NCBI GenBank assembly: GCA_004296815.1
Contig: SCVT01000697.1
Location: 1 to 11,210, forward strand
Length of the DNA stretch: 11,210 bases
From: Reyranella sp.
Lineage (GTDB): Bacteria > Pseudomonadota > Alphaproteobacteria > Reyranellales > Reyranellaceae
Reading direction: 5' to 3'
Made by a program: the position numbers and the translations under genes. Positions 6,145 through 11,210 of this stretch are shown piece by piece. Each line of letters opens with the position of its first letter. The stretch's first letter is position 1. The notes under the pieces were generated by a model. The model searched no databases. It was not told where the DNA came from and worked only from the letters and a program-made list of their open reading frames with translations.

Positions 6145-7074
6145 ATGGTGACGGCCTATCTCGCGGCGGATGGTTTCGAGGCACAGCTCCGCGAGGAGCT
6201 CGCGCGCCGTGGCGCCACGATCCGCGAGGCACACGACCGTCTGCTCATCTCCGACGGCGCCGCCGTGCCGGCCGCCTGGGCCGCGAACATCTGGCACGAC
6301 TGCGTCGAGCTGCCCGTCGCGTCGATCGGCACCGCAGCCAAATCGCTGCGGGACATCCAGCGCAACTGGGCGATGTACGCGCCGCTCCATCATCGCCGCG
6401 CCGCGCTGATCCAGGAGAAGCTGCCGCATGTCTCGGCGAAGCCCGTGGTGTTTCCCGCGACCGCGCCCACGGCACCGCTCGGCTCGTGGACGCTGCTGGC
6501 GCCCGACCGGCTGCTGGCGGCCGCAAGCTGCACGTCACCCTTCGCCAACGGCGAGGTCGAACTCGTGGAGGACAAGGTCGGCCCGCCGAGCCGTGCCTAC
6601 CTGAAACTGTGGGAGGCGCTGGTGCGGCTCCGCCGCTGGCCGCAAGCGGGCGAACGCTGTCTCGACCTCGGCGCTTCACCCGGAGGCTGGACCTGGGTGC
6701 TGGCCAAGCTCGGTGCGAACGTCGTCGCCGTCGACAAGGCGCCGCTCGATCCGCGTGTCGCGGCAATGCCCTACGTAGCGTGGCGCGGCGAAAGTGCTTT
6801 CGCCCTCGACCCGGCGAGTGTCGGCCCGATCGACTGGCTGTTCTCCGACGTGATTTGCTATCCGGCGAGGCTGCTGCGGCTCGTCGAGCGCTGGCGTGCG
6901 ACGGGGCAGGTCAGGAACTTCGTCTGCACCATCAAGTTCCAGGGCGAGACCGACCACGAGACGGCCGAAGCCTTCGCCGCGCTCCCGGGCGCGCAGGTCC
7001 TGCACCTCCACAACAACAAGCACGAACTCACGTTCGCTTTGCTGGCCGGGCCTGCCGACGCAGGAACGCCCTGA
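6145..7074 (+). CDS. RlmM-like 2'-O-ribose RNA methyltransferase (FtsJ fold)
   Basis: 309-residue SAM-dependent methyltransferase that resembles 23S rRNA ribose methyltransferase RlmM (C2498 in E. coli). The SAM-binding motif DLGASPGGWT is at 174-183, with acidic Asp197 in AVDKAPL. The K-D-K-E catalytic tetrad of the FtsJ family can be placed at Lys154 (SRAYLKLWEA), Asp235 (FSDVICYP), Lys264 (CTIKFQG) and Glu294 (KHELT). The segments around 231-250 and 284-298 match the RlmM pattern rather than generic FtsJ. The N-terminal part (1-125) is shorter than in E. coli RlmM (366 residues in total) and may be a reduced THUMP-like RNA-binding region. The start follows the first in-frame ATG and lacks a clear Shine-Dalgarno. 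An upstream ATG at 6137 is out of frame and soon stops. The 3' end overlaps the LysR gene. The exact RNA target is inferred. Confidence 0.85.
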   Translation: MVTAYLAADGFEAQLREELARRGATIREAHDRLLISDGAAVPAAWAANIWHDCVELPVASIGTAAKSLRDIQRNWAMYAPLHHRRAALIQEKLPHVSAKPVVFPATAPTAPLGSWTLLAPDRLLAAASCTSPFANGEVELVEDKVGPPSRAYLKLWEALVRLRRWPQAGERCLDLGASPGGWTWVLAKLGANVVAVDKAPLDPRVAAMPYVAWRGESAFALDPASVGPIDWLFSDVICYPARLLRLVERWRATGQVRNFVCTIKFQGETDHETAEAFAALPGAQVLHLHNNKHELTFALLAGPADAGTP

Positions 7075-7954
7075 CGTGGTCGCGAAAGCCGTCGATGAAC
7101 TCGCGGGCGAGCACCGGCGTACGTTGCGTGGCTGCGTAGAGCGCTGAGTATTCGAATTCGATGCGCGGCTCGAAGGGCCGGACCACGATGCCGCGCGTGG
7201 CGTATTCCGACGCGGTGAAGGACTCGCACAGGCTGACGCCCGCGCCGGCCGCGACCAGCGAGCAGGCGATCTCCGACAGCGGCGTCTCGATGCGCATGAT
7301 GCGGCTCACGCCGTGCTCGGCGAACATGCGGTCGAGGCGGAAGCGCGAGAGCGAAGACTGGCCCAGCGAGACGAAGCTCTCGCCCTCGAAATCCTTCGGC
7401 CGCAGCCTGGTCTTGCGTGCGAGCCGATGGCCTTCCGGCAGGATCGCCATGTACGGGACCGAAGGCATGAGCTCGACCTTGATGGCGGCATGCTCGAACG
7501 TGGCCTCGGCAAAGCCCAGGTCGCATTGGCCGTGGACGACGGCGGTCAGGACGGCATGCGACGCCATGCCGGACACGACGAGATCTAGTCTCGGACGTTC
7601 GGTGGCGAAGTGGCCGGCGAAGCGCGGCAGGAAGCCGTTGGCGAGCGCCGGCAGGCCGGCGACGCGCAGGGAGCCGGCGCGGCGCGTGCGCAGCTCCGTC
7701 GCCGTCTTGGCGATGTGCTCGAGCCCTACGAAGGTGCGCTCGACCTCGGCGTAGAGCGACAACGCCTCGCTGGTCGGGACCAGCCGCGTGCCGCGCCGCT
7801 CGAACAGGACCAGGCCGACTGAGTGCTGGAAGTCGCGGATCATGCGGCTGACGGCCGGCTGGCTGACGTTCAGCACGTTGGCCGCCGAGCCGACGCTGCC
7901 GGCGAGGATCAGGGCGCGGAAAGCCTCGATCTGGCGGGGGTTCAGGCCACGCAT
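7028..7954 (-). CDS. LysR-type transcriptional regulator, likely controls the adjacent ABC importer
   Basis: 308 residues, a usual LysR length. The N-terminal winged helix-turn-helix (about 5-63) contains RQIEAFRALILAGSV, AANVLNVSQPAVSRMI and LFERRGTRLVPT. A linker helix and a periplasmic-binding-protein-like effector domain (about 93-295) follow. The ATG at 7954 gives the standard LysR N-terminus. An in-frame start at 8152 would add 66 unrelated residues and run through the promoter region and into the importer gene, so it is rejected. The gene is divergent from the substrate-binding protein gene, the classic LysR arrangement in which the regulator activates its neighbour in response to a ligand, often the transported compound. 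No Shine-Dalgarno precedes the ATG and an AT-rich TATATT lies 7 nt upstream, so the mRNA may be leaderless. The effector is unknown. Confidence 0.93.
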   Translation of the reverse strand: MRGLNPRQIEAFRALILAGSVGSAANVLNVSQPAVSRMIRDFQHSVGLVLFERRGTRLVPTSEALSLYAEVERTFVGLEHIAKTATELRTRRAGSLRVAGLPALANGFLPRFAGHFATERPRLDLVVSGMASHAVLTAVVHGQCDLGFAEATFEHAAIKVELMPSVPYMAILPEGHRLARKTRLRPKDFEGESFVSLGQSSLSRFRLDRMFAEHGVSRIMRIETPLSEIACSLVAAGAGVSLCESFTASEYATRGIVVRPFEPRIEFEYSALYAATQRTPVLAREFIDGFRDHVRAFLRRQARPAKRT

Positions 7955-7960
7955 GAGCCC

Positions 7961-7966
7961 AATATA
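7961..7966 (-). promoter_or_regulatory. Possible -10 element of the LysR gene (leaderless transcript)
   Basis: On the minus strand this reads TATATT, the best -10-like hexamer upstream of the regulator. Transcription would begin at about 7954-7955, at or beside the ATG, leaving no room for a Shine-Dalgarno, and none is visible. No good -35 is seen at 16-18 nt. The element overlaps the left arm of the dyad. Confidence 0.35.
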
Positions 7967-7978
7967 ACATTCTGTTAT
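7964..7978. promoter_or_regulatory. LysR-type T-N11-A operator dyad
   Basis: ATAACA (7964-7969), TTC, TGTTAT (7973-7978) is a perfect 6-bp-arm inverted repeat and contains the T-N11-A pattern (T7965, A7977) typical of LysR recognition sites. It sits in the regulator/importer divergent region, about 65 bp upstream of the start expected from the promoter at 8001-8029, the usual place for a LysR activation site. It also abuts the regulator's own start, which would allow autorepression. Confidence 0.7.
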
Positions 7979-8000
7979 GCAAGCGCGGGCAAAATCGAAA

Positions 8001-8029
8001 TTGACGCCACGCTCCCTGCAGAAAGACAT
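8001..8029 (+). promoter_or_regulatory. Candidate sigma70-type promoter of the ABC importer operon
   Basis: TTGACG (8001-8006) is a good -35. A 17-nt spacer leads to AGACAT (8024-8029), a weak -10, as expected for a promoter that needs an activator. The start would fall near 8036, leaving a leader of about 28 nt before the ATG at 8064. Confidence 0.45.
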
Positions 8030-8053
8030 TGTCGTGACAGGGGATTTCACGAC

Positions 8054-8060
8054 GGAGGGG
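8054..8060 (+). promoter_or_regulatory. Ribosome binding site that fixes the substrate-binding protein start
   Basis: GGAGGGG lies just upstream of the ATG at 8064. It favours this start over the in-frame ATG at 7977, which lies inside the LysR dyad and would put 29 hydrophilic residues before the signal peptide. Confidence 0.8.
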
Positions 8061-8063
8061 ATA

Positions 8064-9101
8064 ATGGTCCGTTTGACGCGCTTGGGTGCCATCGCAGGCT
8101 TGGTGATGCTGGCGGGGGCGATGCCCGCGCTGGCCCAGCAGAAGACTCTCACGGTCGCCGCCTACGGCGGCATCTGGGACAGCCATCTCCGCAAGGAGGT
8201 CTTCCCTGAGTTCGAGAAGAAGCACGGCGTGAAGGTCGAGTACGTCGCCGGCAACTCGACGGACACGCTCGCCAAGCTGCAGGCCCAGAAGGGCAATCAG
8301 GTGATCGACGTTGCCATCATGGATGACGGCGTGATGTACCAGGCGATCCAGCTCGGCTTCTGCTCGCCGATCCAGGGTCTCGACAAGGCCGAGCTCTATC
8401 CGGCGGCGCTGTTCAAGGACGACAAGGCGGTCGCCGTCGGCCAGACCGGCACCGGCTTCATGATCAACACCAAGGTCTTCAAGGACAAGGGCTGGGCCAC
8501 GCCCACCTCGTGGAACGATCTGCGGGACCCGAAGTTCAGGAAGCAGCTCGTCATCCCGCCGATCAACAACACCTACGGGCTCTACACGCTCATGATGTAC
8601 GCCCGCATGAACGGCGGCGGCGAGAAGAACATCGAGCCGGGCTTCAAGGTGATGAAGGCCGACGTCAATCCCAACGTGCTGGTCTACGAGCCCTCGCCGG
8701 GCAAGATGACCGAGCTCTTCCAGTCCGGCCAGGCCAACATCGCGGTGTGGGGCACCGGCCGCGTCCAGGCCTTCGCCAACACCGGCTTCCCGGTCGACTT
8801 CATCTATCCGAAGGAAGGCGCGCCGATCCTGCTCGCCTCGGCCTGCGCCGTCGCCAAGACCTCGGCCAACCCGCTGGCGCACGAGATGATCAAGCTCCTG
8901 GTCTCGGCCCCGGTGCAGACCGGCATGGCGAAGGCGATGGGCAACGGCCCGGTCAACACCAAGGTCGACGTCAACATGCCTGAGCTCAAGATGGCGCCGG
9001 TCGGCGACCGCGCCAAGCTGATCCTCCAGCCCGACTGGGACGCGATCAACGCCCAGCGCGACGACTGGACGAAGCGCTGGAACCGCGAAGTCGAGCGCTA
9101 A
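8064..9101 (+). CDS. ABC importer periplasmic substrate-binding protein, PotD-like (COG0687 type)
   Basis: 345 residues. A Sec signal peptide (MVRLTRLG, a hydrophobic core, then PALA) predicts cleavage after Ala24. The mature protein begins QQKTLTVAAYGGIWDSHLRK, a typical opening for spermidine/putrescine or iron-type binding proteins, and shows later family patterns such as GTGFMINTKVF, PTSWNDLRDPKF and WGTGRVQAF. It would capture a small solute in the periplasm and deliver it to the permeases encoded downstream. The start is set by GGAGGGG and the signal peptide. The gene leads an operon of four genes with the ATPase gene 3 nt downstream. A divergent LysR gene and a T-N11-A site upstream suggest ligand-dependent activation. 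The solute is not identifiable: polyamine, amino-acid derivative, organophosphonate or another small compound are all open. Confidence 0.92.
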   Translation: MVRLTRLGAIAGLVMLAGAMPALAQQKTLTVAAYGGIWDSHLRKEVFPEFEKKHGVKVEYVAGNSTDTLAKLQAQKGNQVIDVAIMDDGVMYQAIQLGFCSPIQGLDKAELYPAALFKDDKAVAVGQTGTGFMINTKVFKDKGWATPTSWNDLRDPKFRKQLVIPPINNTYGLYTLMMYARMNGGGEKNIEPGFKVMKADVNPNVLVYEPSPGKMTELFQSGQANIAVWGTGRVQAFANTGFPVDFIYPKEGAPILLASACAVAKTSANPLAHEMIKLLVSAPVQTGMAKAMGNGPVNTKVDVNMPELKMAPVGDRAKLILQPDWDAINAQRDDWTKRWNREVER

Positions 9102-9104
9102 CGC

Positions 9105-10025
9105 TTGGCGTTCCTCGAGCTCGAAAACCTCAGCAAAGCCTTCGGCACGCACAACGCCGTCGACGGCCTGACGCTGGGAGTGGAGAAGGGGGAGTTCGTC
9201 TCCCTTCTCGGTCCCTCGGGATGCGGCAAGACCACGACCCTGCAGATGATCGCGGGCTTCGTCGAGCCGACCGCCGGCGCGATCCGCCTCGCCGGCAAGG
9301 ACCTGCTGGCGATCAAGCCCGCCAAACGCGGCCTCGGCATCGTCTTCCAGAGCTACGCGCTCTTCCCGCACATGACCGTGACGGAGAATGTCGGCTTCGG
9401 CCTCGAGATGCAGGGCATCGCCGCCGCCGAGCGCACGACGCGGGTCGGCGAGACGCTGGAGCTGGTGGGCCTCGGCGCTTTCTCGGGCCGCTTCCCGCGC
9501 CAGCTCTCGGGCGGCCAGCAGCAGAGGGTGGCGCTCGCCCGCGCGCTCGTCATCCGGCCGCAGATCCTTCTGCTCGACGAGCCGCTCTCCAACCTCGACG
9601 CCAAGCTGCGCGAGGGCATGCAGATCGAGCTGCGCCAGATCCAGCGCACGGTCGGCACCACGACCATCCTGGTCACGCACGACCAGGCCGAGGCGATGGC
9701 GCTGTCCGACCGCATCGTCGTGATGAACCACGGCAAGGCCGAGCAGGTCGGGCCGCCGCACGAGGCCTATGAGAAGCCCGCGACCGCCTTCGTCGCGAAC
9801 TTCCTCGGCAAGACCAACCTCGTGAACGGCGCGACAGTGCGGCCGGAGCGCATCTCGTTCGCCACGTCAGGGCTCGCCGGCACGGTGCGCACGCGCATCT
9901 TCCAGGGCAATCACTGGCTCTACCAGATCGACACTGCCTCGGGCCTCGTCACCGTGATCCGCCAGAACACCGGCGAGACCATGCCGGCCGAGGGCGCCAC
10001 GGTGCATCTCGCGTGGGGCCAATGA
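9105..10025 (+). CDS. ABC importer ATPase, PotA-like
   Basis: 306 residues that power the importer by ATP hydrolysis at the inner face of the membrane. Walker A GPSGCGKTT (36-44), Q-loop Gln82, signature LSGGQQQR (134-141), Walker B ILLLDEP (154-160), D-loop SNLDAKL and H-loop His192 are all intact. A short C-terminal TOBE-like part (about 243-305, VRPERISF at 245-252) follows. It is shorter than typical PotA or MalK (about 350-380 residues), so the regulatory domain is trimmed. The start is TTG: an in-frame TAA lies only one codon upstream (TAA CGC TTG), so no earlier start exists, and the protein begins MAFLELENLSKAF as the family expects. There is no clear Shine-Dalgarno, so translation is probably coupled to the upstream gene. 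Confidence 0.95.
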   Translation: MAFLELENLSKAFGTHNAVDGLTLGVEKGEFVSLLGPSGCGKTTTLQMIAGFVEPTAGAIRLAGKDLLAIKPAKRGLGIVFQSYALFPHMTVTENVGFGLEMQGIAAAERTTRVGETLELVGLGAFSGRFPRQLSGGQQQRVALARALVIRPQILLLDEPLSNLDAKLREGMQIELRQIQRTVGTTTILVTHDQAEAMALSDRIVVMNHGKAEQVGPPHEAYEKPATAFVANFLGKTNLVNGATVRPERISFATSGLAGTVRTRIFQGNHWLYQIDTASGLVTVIRQNTGETMPAEGATVHLAWGQ

Positions 10026-10873
10026 GGGCCGCGCCCTATCTCATGAGCCTGCCGGCGCTGGTCCTGTTCGCCGGCGTCGTGGTCGTGCCGCTCGCCATGA
10101 CGGTGCTGCTCTCCTTCCACGACTGGGGCCAGTACAAGGGCATCGAGCCGGTCTTCATCCTGAAGAACTGGCAGGAGGTGCTGGGCGACTCCTACTTCCA
10201 CGAGATGTTCTGGCGGACCTTCCGCATCGCCTTCTTCGTGACCCTTATCGCTGCCGTGTTCGGCGCGCCCGAGGCCTACATCCTGAACAAGATGAAGAGC
10301 CCGTGGCGCGGCCTCTTCCTGCTGGTGATCCTGGGGCCGCTGCTGATCTCCGTCGTGGCCCGCACGCTCGGCTGGGCGCTGCTGTTCGGCGGCAACTCCG
10401 GACTCGTGAACAAGGCGCTGACCGGCCTCGGCCTGATCTCCGCGCCGCTGCCCTTCATGTTCACCGAGACCGGCGTGATCGTGGCGCTGGCACACGTGCT
10501 GATGCCCTACATGGTGCTGGCCGTGTGGGCCTCCCTGCAGCGGCTCGACCCGCAGGTCGAGAACGCCGCCGTGGCGCTGGGCGCCAGCCCCTTCACCGTG
10601 CTGCGCCGCATCGTGCTGCCGCAGGTCATGCCCGGCATCCTGTCGGGCGCCGTCATCGTCTTCGCGCTGGCCGCAAGCGCCTTCGCCACGCCCGCCATCA
10701 TCGGCGGCCGCCGACTCAAGGTCGCCTCGACGCTCGCCTACGACGAATTCCTGAACACGCTCAACTGGCCCTTAGGCGCGGCGGTCGCCGTGCTGCTGCT
10801 GTTCTCGCTGGTCGCCATCGTGTGGGGCGCCAATCGCCTGGTCGAGCGGCGCTACGCGCAGGTCTTCGCATGA
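10022..10873 (+). CDS. ABC importer inner-membrane permease 1, PotB-like
   Basis: 283 residues with about six hydrophobic helices (near 8-28, 66-86, 96-120, 150-172, 205-227 and 250-270). The cytoplasmic EAA loop, which contacts the ATPase, is at about 180-205: ENAAVALGASPFTVLRRIVL, then PQVMPG. The gene overlaps the ATPase gene by ATGA. The ATG at 10022 is preferred over an in-frame GTG at 10013 because of this 4-nt overlap and the normal N-terminus MRAAPYLMSLPALVL. It would form the channel with permease 2. Confidence 0.93.
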   Translation: MRAAPYLMSLPALVLFAGVVVVPLAMTVLLSFHDWGQYKGIEPVFILKNWQEVLGDSYFHEMFWRTFRIAFFVTLIAAVFGAPEAYILNKMKSPWRGLFLLVILGPLLISVVARTLGWALLFGGNSGLVNKALTGLGLISAPLPFMFTETGVIVALAHVLMPYMVLAVWASLQRLDPQVENAAVALGASPFTVLRRIVLPQVMPGILSGAVIVFALAASAFATPAIIGGRRLKVASTLAYDEFLNTLNWPLGAAVAVLLLFSLVAIVWGANRLVERRYAQVFA

Positions 10874-11210
10874 GCAGGAACGGCCCCGTCGCGCTCGCGT
10901 ATCACACGCTGTTCGTCACCTTCATGCTGGCGCCGATCCTGGTCGTCTGCTGGGTCGCCTTCACGCCGGAGGGGTATCTCTCGTTCCCGACCGACCGCTG
11001 GTCGCTGCGCTGGTTCTACGCCATCGCGCAGTATCCCGAGTTCGTCTCCGCCTTCTGGCGCAGCATCTGGCTGGGCGCCATCTCCTCGGCGATCGCCGTC
11101 GCGGTCTCCGTGCCGGCAGCGCTCGCCATCGCGCGCTACCGCTTTCCCGGCCGCGAGGCGATGACGGCGCTCTTCATGTCACCGCTGATGATCCCGCACG
11201 TCGTGCTGGG
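10870..11210 (+). CDS. ABC importer inner-membrane permease 2, PotC-like (partial, cut by window end)
   Basis: The first 113 codons are present. The gene starts with an ATGA overlap onto permease 1. The N-terminus MSRNGPVALAYHTLFVTFML is followed by a first membrane helix, the segment FPTDRWSLRWFYAIAQYPEF typical of PotC-type permeases, then FWRSIWLGAISSAIAVAVSV and ALAIARYRFPGRE, the usual second-helix and loop pattern. The EAA loop lies beyond the window. It pairs with permease 1 to make the translocation path. The 3' end and anything after it cannot be seen. Confidence 0.92.
   Translation, partial: MSRNGPVALAYHTLFVTFMLAPILVVCWVAFTPEGYLSFPTDRWSLRWFYAIAQYPEFVSAFWRSIWLGAISSAIAVAVSVPAALAIARYRFPGREAMTALFMSPLMIPHVVL

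Noticed and set aside
7977..8063. Upstream in-frame ATG for the substrate-binding protein.
   Set aside because: It lies in the LysR dyad, lacks a ribosome binding site, and would bury the signal peptide behind 29 residues. The ATG at 8064 has GGAGGGG and starts the signal peptide.
6858..9761. Very long minus-strand open frame (967 codons) antisense to the ABC operon and overlapping the LysR gene.
   Set aside because: It runs opposite to well-supported genes with intact family motifs. Its translation is low-complexity Arg/Leu/Asp/Gly text without domains, as expected for a shadow frame in high-GC DNA.

Overview
The window is high-GC, densely coded bacterial DNA. The protein families suggest an alphaproteobacterium, perhaps a Rhizobiales or Rhodospirillales lineage such as Reyranella. 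That placement is an inference from kinase style, GC content and transporter type, because no rRNA or other marker gene is present. I see no tRNA, rRNA, CRISPR array, insertion sequence or integrase, and no gene-free stretch longer than 300 bases.

Left part (1-4252, + strand): two tandem paralogous transmembrane serine/threonine protein kinases. Each has a cytosolic kinase domain, one membrane helix, a peptidoglycan-binding-like module, and one or two copies of an unfamiliar domain of about 105 residues with a conserved cysteine pair. The second kinase also carries a long Ala/Glu/Lys-rich coiled coil outside the membrane. They look like envelope-sensing kinases.

Middle part (4253-7954): an MpaB/rubber-oxygenase family (DUF2236) protein on +, whose start codon lies inside a perfect 9-bp-arm inverted repeat. 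Next comes a small secreted protein on - with an internal duplication. Divergent from it is an RlmM-like FtsJ-fold RNA ribose methyltransferase on +. A LysR-type regulator on - overlaps the 3' end of the methyltransferase gene by 47 bp.

Right part (7955-11210): a divergent intergenic region with a perfect 15-bp LysR-type dyad, followed by a four-gene ABC importer operon on + of the PotD/PotA/PotB/PotC (spermidine/putrescine-like) class. The order is substrate-binding protein, ATPase, permease 1, permease 2 (cut by the window edge). The genes are spaced by 3 nt or overlap by ATGA. The LysR protein is the obvious candidate regulator of this importer. The transported solute cannot be read from the sequence.

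The most novel-looking content is the kinase pair with its repeated two-cysteine domain. The most testable regulatory signals are the LysR dyad (7964-7978) and the inverted repeat over the oxygenase start (4276-4299).
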